DNA of 64,000 nucleotides, taken from Aselliscus stoliczkanus. Its lineage: Eukaryota > Chordata > Mammalia > Chiroptera > Hipposideridae. The notes below the pieces were generated by a model. The model searched no databases. It was given only the letters and a program-made list of their open reading frames with translations, and was not told the DNA's origin. The translations under genes were made by a program, and so were the position numbers. Location: the NCBI GenBank assembly GCA_033961575.1, contig CM066732.1:95595187-95659186 (forward strand), in the 5' to 3' direction. Below are positions 36,601 through 42,583 of this stretch, one piece after another. Within the stretch, counting starts at the first letter, position 1; every line of letters begins with the position of its first letter.

Positions 36601-39600
36601 TGTTACCATTTTTAAGTGTACAGTTCTGTGGCATTAAGTACATTCAAGTTATTGTACAACCATCACCACCATCCATCTCCAGACCTTTTTTTCATGTTCC
36701 CCAACCGAAATTCTACACCAATTGAACACTAACTCCTCATTCCATTGCCACTCCTGCCCCTGGCAACCACCATTCTACTTTGTCTCTATGAATCTGACTA
36801 TTTAGGAACCTCATATAAGAGGAATTATACAATATTTGTCCTTTTGTGACTGGCTTATTTCACTTAGCATCATGTCTTCAAGTTTTATCCATGCTGTAGC
36901 ATGTGTCAGAATTTCCTTCAGTTTTAAAGCTGGGCAATATTCCATTGTATGTAATTACCACACTTTGTTTATCCATTCATCTGCTGGTGGCCACTTGGGT
37001 TGTTCTCACCTTTTGTCTATTGTGAATAATGCTGCTATGAACATGTACAAATATCTGTTCAAGTCCACGCTTTCACTTCTTTTGGGGACACACCCAGAAG
37101 TGAAAGTATTGAATCGTATGGTAAATCTTTGTTTAATGTTTTGAGGAATTGCCATGCTGTTTTTCACAGCAGCTGCACAAGTTATGCACAAGGGTTTCAA
37201 TTTCTTCACAATTCTCACCAACACTTGTTACTTTCTGGTTTTTGTTTTTATAATAACCATCTGAATAGGTGTGACGTGGCATCTCATTGTAGTTTTCATC
37301 TGCGTTTACCTAATGACTGGTGGTATTAAACATCTTTTCGTGTACCTATTGGCCATTTGTATATCTTTTTTGGAGAAATGTCTATTCAATGCTCATTTTT
37401 TATTTTTTATTCTTTTTTTTTTTTTTTTTTTAAAGATTTTATTGGGGAATTGGCGGAGGGGAACAGCATTGGGGAATCGGGGAAGGGGAACAGACAAGTT
37501 GCTGTCTTTTTGTTCTTCAGTTTAGTTGCGGAGGATGTTGCTTCACTGTTGGTATCGTCATTGCGCTCTTCCTGGATGAGGCAGATCGGTCGCTGGCCTA
37601 TGGATGTCGCTCACCGCGGCTATTGGCAGCTCACGCTTGGCTGCCAGCCGCTCACGCTGGCTGCGGGCCACTCACTGTAGCCTATGGCAGCCCACTGCAG
37701 CAGGGGCTGCAGCCTACACCATCACCGGGGCTCGCACAGCCCAGCTCCAGGTGGAGCTGTTGTTAGCTGTAGAGGGCAGTGTCACTGGCCCTCATGTGGG
37801 ATCCGAACCGGGGCCTCTGGCATCCCAAAACCAGCGCTTAACCAATGCGCCACTCGGCCGGCCCTATTTTTTATTCTTTTGAGGGCAGTGTCACTGGCCC
37901 TCATACGTGGGACCTGAACCAGGGCCGCTGGCTTCTCAAGCCAGTGCTTAACCACTGCACCACTTGGCCAGCCCAATGCTCATTTTTTAAATTGAGTTGT
38001 TTTTTTGTTGTTGTTGCGTTTTTTATAATCCTTTTTTGTGTGTGTGTGGGGGGAATTGGGGGAGGGAAACAGAGTTGGGGAATTGGGGAAGGGGAACAGA
38101 CAAGTCGCTGTCCTTTTGTTCTTCAGTCTAGTTGCGGAGGATGTTGCTTCACTGGCCCATGTTGGTATCGTCATTGCGCTCTTCCCGGATGAGGCAGATC
38201 AGTGGCTGGCCTCTGGGTGTCGCTCACCGAGGCTATTGGCAGCTCACGCTGGCTGCCAGCCACTCACTGTAGCCCATGGCAGCCCACTGCAGCAGGGGCT
38301 GCAGCCCACACCGTCACCGGGGCTCGCACAGCCCAGCTCCAGGTGGAGCTGTTGTTAGCTATAGAGGGCAGTGTCAGTGGCCCTCATATGTGGGATCCAA
38401 ACCGGGGTCGCTGGCATCCCAAAACCAGCTCTTAACCAATGTGCTACTCGGCCGGCCCTATAATCCTTTAAACATATAAAAACCGTTCTTGGGCCGGCCG
38501 AGTGGTGCGGTGGTTAAGCGCTGGCTTGGGAAGCCAGCGGCCTGGGTTCGGGTCCCACATATGAGGGCCAGTGACACTGCTCTCAAAAAAAAAAACCAAA
38601 AAAAACGTTCTTAGCTCATGGGCCATTAGAAAACAGGTCACAAAGATAAAAGACAAAACAAAACAAACAAACAGACCTTGGGCCACTGACTGCCCCCAGG
38701 TTTCCAGATAAGTCAACTTGTTGCAGCGGCTTCTGTGACCACTATTTGATTCAGCAAATATTTACTAAGGGCCTACTCTGTGTCAGTCACCAGGCAAAGG
38801 GCAGCTACAGAAGTGAATGGACCAGGTCTGTTCCTCAGAACTGAGCACAGGGGAGAGTAAGGCATGAGACAAATAATTGCATAGAATGAATATATAACTG
38901 CAAACTGAAATAAGTGCTGGAAAAGAGGAAAACTGGTTGCTATGAAAAATAATAACAGGCAAGGCCTCTCTGAGGAAGTGTCATTTAAGCTGAGTTCTGA
39001 AGGAAAAGGAAAAGTAACCCAGGCTAACAGAAGGGAGGAAGCATTCCCCTGGCAGAGGGAAAAGCATGCATAAGGGGTAAAAAATTCTATTGAGTATTTT
39101 ATTAAAAGTGCAATACAGTTTTAAGGGAGTACCAAGATCACTCCATTTTCTATGAAAATAGATTGGAGGAGAGAAACAGATCAGAATAGACTAGAAGGGA
39201 GGCAAGTTGACAGACTACTCTAATGGCTCAGATGGAAGCTGATTGGGGGTTGGGGAGAGTGGTGGTGGTAGAGATGGGAGATAAGTGAACAGATTTGAGA
39301 ATTATTTGCAAGGTTGACTCTTTAGGACCTGATGGACTAAATGACAGGAGTGAGAGGATAGGGAGGTATCAAGAATGACTCCAGTGTCCTAGCTCGAGTG
39401 GATGGATGGTGGTGCCATTTATTGAGATGGAGAAATCCAAGGAAGGAACAGGTTTGGAGAGAGAAATTCAAGAGGTCAATTTTGGATGTAGTAAAATTTA
39501 GAACCCTGTGAAACATCCAAATGGAGAGGTCAAATAGGCAGGTGGATATACAGATTTGGGATGCAGAAAAGGATTCAGATTTGGTCTGAAAAGAAGTTAA

Positions 39601-42542
39601 ATTCTTTGTTTTGTTTTGTTTTTTAGCTGAGCCATCCTGCCACCTGTTGGCAGCTCAGTGGCAGCTCAGCTCGGGCTGGGTATCGAACTGCTGTTGCTCA
39701 GAGTTCAGCTCGCACTCTTGAGCGAGCTCTTAACCAACTGAGCCACTCGGCCAGCCCAGAAGTTAAATTTGGTGTTGGTGCTCATCACTACCACTGAGCT
39801 GTATTGTGCTGCAAAGGGCCAGAGGGACACAGTGGAAAGAACACCAACCTGGGCTGGGTATTAGAGGATCTGGGCTCTAGTCCCAATTCTGTCACTAACC
39901 ATCCTCTCTGAGATTCAGTTTCACCATCAGTAACACAGGAAGTTGGCCTAGATCGGGGCTTCTTTCATCTTTTTTTGGGATAAGAATTGCGGTCTCTCCT
40001 CAAAAATAAGTACACAAAAACCATTACACATGTTTATTTAGTTCTTGGTGCCTTTCTGGGGATGCTGAATTAGGAACTCCTAGACTATATGACCAGATAA
40101 CCAAAGTTTAGGAGGCCTTCCTTGAATACACTTTCAAACCTGTTGGTCCTCCAGGTCTCCCTACAGAATACAACAGCCATTGAACCAAGGAGAGGGTACA
40201 CCAGGGCCTAGGTCTCCCTTGTCCTCTACCAAAAAGTATCCATTACCATGAAGGTTGCCTGCAGATCCAAAGGCCCCAACCTACTTTTCAAGGTTTATCT
40301 TCTTTTACCCTTTCTTCTTGGCCTATGCTCCAGACAAATCGGATTACACACATTCTCCCCTTTCTTGGAATACCCTTCCTCTGTATCTCCACACATCCAA
40401 ACTCTGCCTGTTCTCCAAGGCTTCAAATGCCTTCTCTGTTTCCCTCACAGCTTCTCCCAAACCAGAAGCAACCTCAGCTACTCTGAACATCCATGGCGCT
40501 TTGTCTGTATCCTCTTGAGGAACTTACTACGTTCCCCCTTGTATTACAGTTGTGCCTCCCCTACTAAAAGGCAGGAGCAGCACCTGTTACCCTTTATAAA
40601 GGGACTTCTCACATATCCCTTATCTCATTTCAGCAAAAACTGGATCCCAACCACACTGGCCTGCTTAGACCTTGGTCTCTTGCCTAGACAACAGCCCCAT
40701 CTGATCCCCTAGTGGCAACTCCTCCACCTACCCGCCTACTCATGTCCATTCAGCACACTGATGTTGAATATTTTCTTTAAAATCTGATTATGTCACTTCT
40801 CTGAGTAATACATACATCAACGGCTCCCAACTGCCTTCCTCGGGAGTTTTCAGCTTCAGGGTTCGGACACACTGGCTAGATCTGGTGTGAAATGTCCAAA
40901 GTAATTTCTCACTGTTCAGGAAGTACAAGTTAAACAATTTACAAATACAGAGCACTTAGAATAGGGCCCAGCACACAGTAAACATTATATATATTTTAAG
41001 CATTATTAATACTGAAATTTTAAGACTTATGAAACAGGCGTAGCAGATGTTTTCGGTGCTCTGTCCACATCCCCATGGGCCCTCTTCTGATTTTAGCTGC
41101 AGGGACAGTTCTGTACAGGCTTACAGCATCTCTCCTCAAGGGCCCTATGGGTCTCCGTGCTTTAATGTCCCAGAGATTCCTCTTCTTACAAGCTCATGTC
41201 CATGTCTTCTTACTCAGTCCATGAGGAGGGCAGCATGGAAGGACAGGGGCATTGGGAGGCATTAATTTTCATCTGATGAATTAGCTGCCTCCGCTTCCTA
41301 CACTGCTGCAACTACCAACCATGATCCAGGGGAAGGTAACAGAAATCTTTATTACAGCTTGGTCAATGTCTCACTCCCTGTACTTTTACCAATATCTTCC
41401 TGTGGAATTTCAGGCAGAAATTACCTTTCTAATCCTCCTGCTTTTGGCCCACTAGCACATGTTGAGAGGGAAACACCTGAGCATCTGCTACTTTAAAAAA
41501 AGTCAGTGGGGGGCTGACCGAGTGGCGCGGTGATTAAGAGCTGGCTTGGGATGCCAGCGGCCCCGGTTCGGGTCCCACATATGAGGGCCAGTGACACTGC
41601 CCTCTACAGCTAACAGCAGCTCCACCTGGAGCTGGGCTGTGCGAGCCCCGGCGACGGTGTAGGCTGCAGCCCCTGCTGCAGTGGGCTGCCATGGGTGGCC
41701 GGCAGCCAGCATGAGCGGCTGGCAGCCAGCGTGAGCACCATCCAGAGGCCGGCAACCGATCTGCCTCATCCGGGAAGAGCGCAATGACGATACCAACATG
41801 GGCCAGTGAAGCAACGTCCTCCGCAACTAGACTGAAGAACAAAAGGACAGCAACTTGTCCGTTTCCCTTCCCCGATTCCCCAACGCTGTTCCCGCCCCCA
41901 ATTCCGCAATAAAATCTAAAATAAAAATAAAAATAAAGAATAGGGAACAGCAATGCTTTTTAAAAAAAAGTCAATGGTCTGGAGTGGAAGTGAACACAGA
42001 GACGGCAGAGTCACAGGTTCCAATGCCAAGGAGAGGGTGAAAAGCAAGAGGAGGAGCCTTGAAACCTGGCCTTTATTTTGCCCTAGGCTCTACGTGGAGT
42101 TAAATCAGCCTTCAGGAGAGACTGAATGAAATACTTCCAGCCACAATCAAGACAGAAATGGAATGAGAAGCTGACCTGCGCAGGCGCGGGGAGGAGGCTG
42201 CGTTCCCTCCCAGACTCACCCCGGGGCCACAGGAGAGTTGAGTACCCCGCATGAGGAGCCTCCCTACTGTGACTCCCCCCCTGTTCCTCGTGAGGTCCTC
42301 AGAGCATGGAATGGTCTGGGAGGCCACCTTCTGAGGCCATCAGGCCGCTCCCTGCCCAGGGCCCGGCAGAACCTGGAAAGCGGATGCCAGCCGCGGGGCT
42401 GGGTGCCCAGACAGGAAGAGCCACCGGGGCCTCTCGGATCGGCTTCCCTCGCCACGGTTCTTACCTCTTTGTCCGCTGCCTTCTCCTCAATACCTAGCAG
42501 AGCGTACAAGTCCATCTGTAAGAGCTCCTTGGTCACCGCCAT
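1972..42542 (-). CDS. DNAJC17: DnaJ homolog subfamily C member 17 (J domain plus RRM)
   Basis: Eleven exons join with intact frame into 302 residues (human about 304): 42465-42542, 12648-12717, 12292-12350, 11965-12052, 10341-10426, 10016-10112, 9404-9441, 8936-9013, 8219-8299, 7580-7690, 1972-2094. The start [20 protein letters not shown] matches the family. The J domain spans about residues 11-75 with HPD at 39-41, the site that stimulates Hsp70. A Lys/Glu-rich coiled coil runs about 75-160, and an RRM-type domain about 174-247. DNAJC17 is the metazoan counterpart of yeast Cwc23, a nuclear, spliceosome-associated J-protein needed for pre-mRNA splicing; it is also linked to thyroid development. 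It shares a promoter region with ZFYVE19. Intron 1 (29.7 kb) holds most repeats of the window, and intron 10 hosts C15orf62 on the other strand. Identity is certain; exon edges were placed by splice signals and homology. Confidence 0.97.
2095..4497. other. DNAJC17 intron 10, part upstream of C15orf62
   Basis: No recent transposon is recognised in this GC-rich stretch. It must contain the C15orf62 promoter and 5'UTR; a perfect AP-1-type site TGAGTCA at 3940-3946 is the only motif I would point to. I cannot place the transcription start. Confidence 0.4.
4498..5034 (+). CDS. C15orf62: C15orf62-like uncharacterised protein
   Basis: This is a single open exon of 178 codons. It starts [20 protein letters not shown] and ends [11 protein letters not shown]. 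An in-frame ATG 33 nt upstream (4465) would add [11 protein letters not shown], but the METW start is the one I recognise for the family (human about 175 residues). The N-terminus is basic and Ser-rich ([17 protein letters not shown]), and for that reason the human protein is annotated as possibly mitochondrial. The middle is Pro/Tyr-rich ([19 protein letters not shown]) and the C-terminus has an acidic Leu-rich helix. I can assign no function. The gene lies in intron 10 of DNAJC17 on the opposite strand, as in other mammals. Conservation of an intact 178-codon frame argues that it is a real gene rather than a retrocopy. Confidence 0.9.
   Translation: METWRKGSFRNASFFKRLSLGRPRRLRRQDSVLSQASAAGGDHEEYSNREVVRELQGRPDGRRLPLWGDEQPRATLLAPPKPPRLYRLYGESSSCPNILEPPPAYTTAYSTTLPSALSLGGALHEYSEEELLDTPTFQRTPAPDLNDPFFSFKVDLGISLLEEVLQMLREQFPSEPSF
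5134..5293 (+). repeat. Class B tRNA-derived SINE
   Basis: The head is GGCCGGCCGAGTGGCTCAGT and the end GATGGCTCAGCTAAAAA, plus an A/G-rich tail. The TSD is GAAAAAGGTGGAG (5121-5133 and 5294-5306). It lies 100 bp after the C15orf62 stop, in sense with that gene. Confidence 0.9.
5655..5860. repeat. MER3-like hAT-type palindromic element
   Basis: It holds GTCCAATATGGCAGCCACTA, an A/T-rich centre and inverted CAGCCACACCTGACTCACGG...GTGGACAGTACAG. Two other copies of the same family are near 46150 and 58820. The family name is from memory and uncertain. Confidence 0.55.
6560..6565 (+). terminator. C15orf62: Candidate C15orf62 polyadenylation signal
   Basis: AATAAA occurs 1.5 kb after the C15orf62 stop. 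If it is used, the 3'UTR contains SINE 5134-5293 and a MER3-like element. Earlier signals cannot be excluded. Confidence 0.35.
6943..6988. repeat. (TG)n microsatellite
   Basis: About 22 uninterrupted TG dinucleotides in DNAJC17 intron 10. Confidence 0.95.
7580..7690 (-). CDS. DNAJC17: DNAJC17 exon 10, end of RRM
   Basis: Encodes [20 protein letters not shown] and then [17 protein letters not shown]. The donor is GTAAGG. Confidence 0.94.
7975..8056. repeat. 41-bp perfect tandem duplication
   Basis: Two identical copies of a 41-bp unit starting CCCAGAGCATTCTCCTGCCC (7975-8015 and 8016-8056) in DNAJC17 intron 9. Confidence 0.95.
8219..8299 (-). CDS. DNAJC17: DNAJC17 exon 9, RRM core
   Basis: Encodes [20 protein letters not shown] and FATVKAA, the beta-strand region of the RRM. 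The donor is GTGAGT. Confidence 0.94.
8546..8676 (-). repeat. Class A short SINE
   Basis: Reverse complement of the GGCCGGCC...GGGCCAGTGACACTGCCCTC unit with an A-tail. TSD TGAGGACAGG(G/A)TTTTT on both sides. It lies in DNAJC17 intron 8 in sense with the gene. Confidence 0.9.
8936..9013 (-). CDS. DNAJC17: DNAJC17 exon 8, start of RRM
   Basis: Encodes [20 protein letters not shown] and LQLFQK. The donor is the weak AAAAG|GTCTGC, though the join to exon 9 is in frame and family-consistent. Confidence 0.92.
9404..9441 (-). CDS. DNAJC17: DNAJC17 exon 7 (38-nt small exon)
   Basis: Encodes [13 protein letters not shown] with the base carried from exon 6. It is only 38 nt and not a multiple of three, so skipping it would shift the frame before the RRM. 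Confidence 0.92.
10016..10112 (-). CDS. DNAJC17: DNAJC17 exon 6, coiled coil
   Basis: Encodes [20 protein letters not shown] and [12 protein letters not shown] plus one base. Confidence 0.93.
10341..10426 (-). CDS. DNAJC17: DNAJC17 exon 5, acidic/coiled-coil
   Basis: Encodes [20 protein letters not shown] and RSTRTLGQE. The acidic run EEEED is family-typical. The donor is GTGAGC. Confidence 0.92.
11205..11355 (+). repeat. L1 3' end fragment
   Basis: Contains TTGAATTGTACACTTGAAAT and ends CTCAACAAAGC, the typical 3' end of old mammalian L1 families. Confidence 0.65.
11453..11580 (+). repeat. Class A short SINE
   Basis: The head is GGGCAGGCCGGGTGGTGCAG and the body ends GACACTGCCC plus an A-rich tail. 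TSD AAAAAGACCC (11437-11446 and about 11575-11585). Confidence 0.88.
11625..11800 (+). repeat. MIR SINE relic
   Basis: MIR-like order: GGTTTAAATCCCAGCTCCGC, CTTAGCTTCTTTGTCTAC, AAATGGGTTTAGTAATACCC, then ACAGTGCTTAG. Diverged. Confidence 0.7.
11965..12052 (-). CDS. DNAJC17: DNAJC17 exon 4, charged linker
   Basis: Encodes [20 protein letters not shown] and DEKRKKVKL. It is rich in Lys/Arg and probably the start of a coiled coil. Confidence 0.93.
12292..12350 (-). CDS. DNAJC17: DNAJC17 exon 3, end of J domain
   Basis: Encodes [20 protein letters not shown], joined in phase to exon 2. The donor is GTAAGC. Confidence 0.93.
12648..12717 (-). CDS. DNAJC17: DNAJC17 exon 2, J-domain HPD
   Basis: Encodes [20 protein letters not shown] and PRA plus one base. 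It carries the catalytic HPD loop. The donor is GTGAGA. Confidence 0.95.
13050..13575 (+). repeat. Old L1 split by a younger L1 3' end
   Basis: The outer element (13050-13271 and 13462-13575) reads as a HAL1/L1-like 3' region (CTTTGACCCACTCCTAGGAA, then AACAGTGTATATTATATGAT). The inner piece (about 13272-13461) matches the 3' end also seen at 25390-25530 (ATCATTATGTTGTATACCTG). The flanks GAAAGATCTTTAAG and GGAAGGATCTTCAAGG look like a diverged TSD. Confidence 0.65.
15119..15248. repeat. Pyrimidine tract, (CCTT)n/(CTT)n-like
   Basis: About 130 bp almost purely C and T, with CCTT and CTC repeats. The open frame crossing it is low-complexity only. Confidence 0.9.
16874..17312 (+). repeat. Class A long SINE
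   Basis: The head is CGGGCTGGCTGAGTAGTGCG (diverged), followed by the long body including GATCTGCCTCACTTGAGAAG and the tail CCCCAATAAAATCTTTAAAA. Confidence 0.88.
17320..18095 (+). repeat. Old L1/HAL1-type fragment
   Basis: A-rich sequence with late L1 landmarks (CCCTTTGATCCAGCAAGTCC; GCATTATTTATAATAGTGAA). Orientation is plus from the A-rich strand. The early part is too diverged to be sure. Confidence 0.5.
18100..18270 (-). repeat. MIR SINE relic
   Basis: Reverse-oriented MIR: GCTTACTGTGTGTCAAACTC, then ATTTTACAAATAAGAAATTT. Confidence 0.75.
18588..18738 (+). repeat. Class A short SINE (first of a tandem pair)
   Basis: Head GGGCGGGCTGAGTGGCGCGG, body ending ACACTGCCCTC, then a long A-rich tail. 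The left flank AAAAAATAAACAGGAC recurs only after the next SINE. Confidence 0.9.
18744..18908 (+). repeat. Class A short SINE (second of pair) with (CA)n tail
   Basis: Head GGGCCGGCCGAGTGGCGCGG. The body ends GCCCTCA and runs directly into about 24 CA repeats (18837-18885) and then AAATAAAATAAATAAAAA. It inserted at the tail/TSD of the previous copy. Confidence 0.92.
18837..18885. repeat. (CA)n microsatellite in SINE tail
   Basis: Uninterrupted CA repeats replacing the start of the SINE A-tail. Confidence 0.95.
19250..19503 (+). mobile_element. 254-bp Tc1/mariner-type non-autonomous element
   Basis: TA at both ends. Inverted ends share GTGCCAAAAAAAATGTATACA-like sequence (left 19258-19278, right 19473-19494 inverted). 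A 16-codon remnant with stop, [15 protein letters not shown] at 19329-19376, resembles the C-terminus of an IS630/Tc1/mariner transposase. It interrupts L1 ORF2. The exact family was not identified. Confidence 0.75.
19931..20054 (+). repeat. Class A short SINE
   Basis: Head GGCCGGCCAAGTGGTGCGGT, tail (CAAA)n. TSD AAAAAACACCTTGAG on both sides, inside L1. Confidence 0.93.
20436..20608 (+). repeat. Class B SINE
   Basis: Head GGGCCGGCCGAGTGGCTCAA, end GATGGCTCAGCTAAAAACAA, with an (AAAT)-rich tail. TSD AAATAAAAGAGGA. Confidence 0.92.
21221..21673 (+). repeat. Class A long SINE
   Basis: Full head and long body, ending CCCCAATAAAATCTTTAAAA. TSD AAAAATCAGTTGC on both sides. It interrupts L1 just after the FADD region. 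Confidence 0.95.
22126..23153 (-). mobile_element. Internally deleted mariner, copy 1
   Basis: TA flanks (22126-22127 and 23152-23153). Terminal inverted repeats share TTAAGTTCGTGA-like sequence. The minus strand encodes only the C-terminal half of a mariner transposase ([20 protein letters not shown]..., [15 protein letters not shown]), with a class A long SINE inside. The catalytic HHDN is read here as HHNS, so it is inactive. Net length without the SINE is about 590 bp, against about 1.3 kb for a full mariner. Confidence 0.9.
22471..22905 (+). repeat. Class A long SINE inside mariner copy 1
   Basis: TSD AAAAACTCCCTCCCAG left and right, the duplicated target being mariner sequence. The tail is CCCCAATAAAAAATCTTTAA then (AAAC)n. 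Confidence 0.95.
24048..24503 (-). repeat. Class A long SINE
   Basis: Reverse orientation. TSD TGCAGTATTATT (24036-24047 and 24504 onward); the tail expanded to (TTA)n. It carries AATAAA in sense with DNAJC17. Confidence 0.95.
24563..24629. repeat. (CT)n microsatellite
   Basis: About 33 CT dinucleotides inside the 3' part of the L1. Confidence 0.95.
25022..25389 (+). repeat. Class A long SINE, shortened variant
   Basis: Head GGGCCGGCCAAGTGGTGCGT, tail CCCCAATAAAAATCTTTAG. The middle is about 80 bp shorter than in other copies. A short CATTCTA duplication flanks it. Confidence 0.88.
25590..25810 (+). repeat. MIR SINE relic
   Basis: MIR order: ACTGGCATGACCTTGGGTAA, ATTCCTAAATCTCACTTAGC, then ACTAGGCATTCAA. 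Confidence 0.7.
26626..26732 (-). repeat. Class A short SINE
   Basis: Reverse class A. TSD ACTGCGTTGTTTT on both sides. Confidence 0.93.
27042..27124. mobile_element. 83-bp mariner-type palindromic MITE
   Basis: Near-perfect inverted ends TATTGGGTTGTCGGAAAAGT and its complement (ACTTTTCCGATAGCCCAATA), with TA at each tip and a short A/T centre. The layout is like MADE1 but the sequence is different. Confidence 0.85.
27480..27600 (+). repeat. L2-like 3' end relic
   Basis: Contains GCACCCAATAAATCTCTAAT and GAATGAAAGG, the usual end of L2-type elements. Short and diverged. Confidence 0.4.
27957..27980. repeat. (GT)n/(G)n short tract
   Basis: GTGTGTGTGTGTG followed by nine G residues. Confidence 0.8.
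28218..28652 (-). repeat. Class A long SINE
   Basis: Reverse orientation. TSD TAATGATAATTTTTT (28203-28217 and 28653 onward). It carries AATAAA in sense with DNAJC17. Confidence 0.95.
28660..30260. other. Intron stretch with no recognised element
   Basis: Mostly C/T-rich single-copy sequence. Open frames here (for example 29471-29821) are proline/serine-rich by composition and match nothing I know. Confidence 0.5.
30270..30480 (+). repeat. MIR SINE relic
   Basis: MIR landmarks TCTTTTCATCTATAAATTGG, GCTAATGGTCCTTGCCTACC and AAATGAGATAATTTATGTGA. Confidence 0.75.
31330..31440 (+). repeat. MIR SINE fragment
   Basis: CATAACCTCTCTGGACCTCC followed by TCTATAAAATGAAAAGAGTA. Confidence 0.65.
31500..31710 (+). 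repeat. L2-type LINE relic
   Basis: L2 3'-region wording: TCTTCCCTGACCTGCCAGTC, then GAGCTGTCTGAAAGCAGACG. Confidence 0.5.
31960..32375 (-). repeat. MIR split by a class B SINE
   Basis: Reverse MIR (CAGGTGGGGAAACCAAGGCA, then GGCAGTCTGACTCCCAA). The B SINE insertion duplicated GGCAGTCTGACTCCCAA of the MIR. Confidence 0.8.
32176..32336 (-). repeat. Class B SINE
   Basis: Reverse class B with oligo-T start. TSD GGCAGTCTGACTCCCAA (32159-32175 and 32341-32357). Confidence 0.93.
32640..32760 (+). repeat. L2-like 3' end relic
   Basis: TTTGTATCCCTAGCACCAGG then GTAGGCATGTAATAAAAGTT, matching the end of L2 elements. Confidence 0.55.
32926..33294 (+). repeat. Class C composite SINE
   Basis: A class-B-like head and body up to GGCAGGATGGCTCAGCT is followed by a second tRNA-like unit (GTTGCCTGTTTGACTCCCAT) and a tail CCAATTCCCCAACACTGTTC. 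TSD AAGAGTCAGGG. Confidence 0.88.
33470..33610 (+). repeat. Old LINE (L2/CR1-like) relic
   Basis: Wording such as ACTTACTGAGCACCTATCAA and GACAGGCAGTAAATAAAAGA, common in ancient mammalian LINE relics. Confidence 0.4.
33683..34140 (+). repeat. Class C composite SINE
   Basis: Longer than the copy at 32926, with three tRNA-like units (GGATGGCTCAGCTGGTGAGA; GGATGGCTCAGTGGATAGGG), ending CCCCAATAAAATCTTTAAAA, the tail shared with class A long. Its A-tail passes into an AT repeat. Confidence 0.88.
34143..34243. repeat. (AT)n microsatellite
   Basis: About 100 bp of AT/ATATGT repeats at the tail of the preceding SINE. Confidence 0.95.
34440..35616 (+). repeat. L1 3' region split by class A long SINE
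   Basis: L1 landmarks AATAACAAGTGTTGGGGAGG, ATGGGACCCAGCAATTCCAC and AATGGAATATTATTCAGCCT lie before the SINE. The 3' part continues after it (35408 onward). Confidence 0.85.
34962..35407 (-). repeat. Class A long SINE
   Basis: Reverse orientation. TSD GAGAATAAAAG (34951-34961 and 35408-35418). Confidence 0.95.
35617..35725 (-). repeat. Class A short SINE
   Basis: Reverse class A. TSD CACAATTTTTTTAA on both sides. Confidence 0.92.
35730..36010 (+). repeat. Old LINE relic, weak
   Basis: L2/L1-like wording (GAACACAGTGAGCAAGG, GAGGCGCCAATGGGGAGTTG). Too diverged to name. Confidence 0.3.
37417..37864 (-). repeat. Class A long SINE inside a class A short SINE
   Basis: TSD TATTTTTTATTCTTTT (37401-37416 and 37865-37880); the target is the tail of the SINE at 37875-37974. 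Confidence 0.93.
37875..37974 (-). repeat. Class A short SINE
   Basis: Reverse class A inserted in the L1 with TSD AATGCTCATTTTTTA (37388 and 37975). It is older than the class A long copy in its tail. Confidence 0.92.
38036..38458 (-). repeat. Class A long SINE
   Basis: Reverse orientation. TSD TATAATCCTTT(T). Its 3' tail has become TGTGTGTGTGGGG. Confidence 0.92.
38491..38603 (+). repeat. Class A short SINE
   Basis: Head GGGCCGGCCGAGTGGTGCGG, end GACACTGCTCTC. TSD AAAAC(C)GTTCTT. Confidence 0.92.
38740..39600 (+). repeat. Old LINE (L2-like) relic
   Basis: Wording such as AAATATTTACTAAGGGCCTA, AAGGCCTCTCTGAGGAAGTG and AGCTGAGTTCTGAAGGA is typical of ancient LINE relics. Family is uncertain. 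Confidence 0.45.
39604..39757 (-). repeat. Class B SINE
   Basis: Reverse class B. TSD AGAAGTTAAATT (39592-39603 and 39758-39769). Confidence 0.94.
39835..39960 (+). repeat. MIR fragment
   Basis: TCTGGGCTCTAGTCCCAATT then GAGATTCAGTTTCACCATCA. Confidence 0.55.
40290..40700 (+). repeat. L2 LINE relic
   Basis: L2 wording: TTGGAATACCCTTCCTCTGT, CTCCAAGGCTTCAAATGCCT, then AAGGCAGGAGCAGCACCTG. The open frames here follow the repeat and are not a gene. Confidence 0.6.
41510..41955 (+). repeat. Class A long SINE
   Basis: Head GGGCTGACCGAGTGGCGCGG, tail GCAATAAAATCTAAAATAAA. TSD-like TTTAAAAAAAGTCAGTGG/TTTAAAAAAAAGTCAATGG. Confidence 0.9.
42465..42542 (-). CDS. DNAJC17: DNAJC17 exon 1 (coding)
   Basis: Encodes residues 1-26, [10 protein letters not shown] to AADKE, ending in frame at donor GTAAGA. 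Confidence 0.95.
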
Positions 42543-42566
42543 GGTTCCAACCCTGACTGAATTCGT

Positions 42567-42583
42567 ACTACAACTCCCAAGAG
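42567..42583 (+). promoter_or_regulatory. ZNF143/STAF-type motif 1
   Basis: ACTACAACTCCCAAGAG agrees with the ACTACAATTCCCAGAATGC type of site in its ACTACAA and CTCCCA cores. It lies 25 bp from the DNAJC17 ATG. Confidence 0.65.

Larger units (their letters stand above)
36550..38023 (-). repeat. L1 3' region, reverse
   Basis: Reverse L1: AAGTGTACAGTTCTGTGGCA, ACAACCATCACCACCATCCA, TTCCATTGTATGTAATTACC, ATTGGCCATTTGTATATCTT. The poly-A tail shows as T-rich sequence at the left end. It is interrupted by two nested SINEs at 37401-37974. Confidence 0.88.
36466..38699 (+). repeat. hAT relic split by later insertions
   Basis: Left half from CAGGGGTAGGCAAATTTTTT to GGTCTTTGTCACA (36466-36541). Right half AAACATATAAAAACCGTTCT (38469-38490) resumes at 38604 (TTAGCTCATGGGCC) and ends near CTGCCCCCAG (38699). 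I recognise these as the two ends of one hAT-type MER element. A reverse L1 and SINEs lie between them. Confidence 0.65.
12718..42464 (-). other. DNAJC17: DNAJC17 intron 1 (29.7 kb)
   Basis: This intron runs between exon 1 and exon 2 of DNAJC17. It holds 20 of the 33 bat-lineage SINE copies, the large nested L1 at 18944-25530, the mariner at 22126-23153, and the hAT/L1/SINE nest at 36466-38699. Stretches without a separate entry (for example 13580-15110, 15250-16870, 26740-27040, 28660-30260, 39760-40240) show at most faint, unclassifiable old repeats and no gene. Confidence 0.8.

Noticed and set aside
40248..40712. 154-codon frame on the plus strand.
   Set aside because: It follows an L2 LINE relic; no family resemblance and no splice or start context.
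42170..42230. Possible alternative first exon of DNAJC17 (donor-like CGGGGTGAGTC on minus strand).
   Set aside because: No conserved codons or acceptor support; only GC-rich promoter-side sequence.
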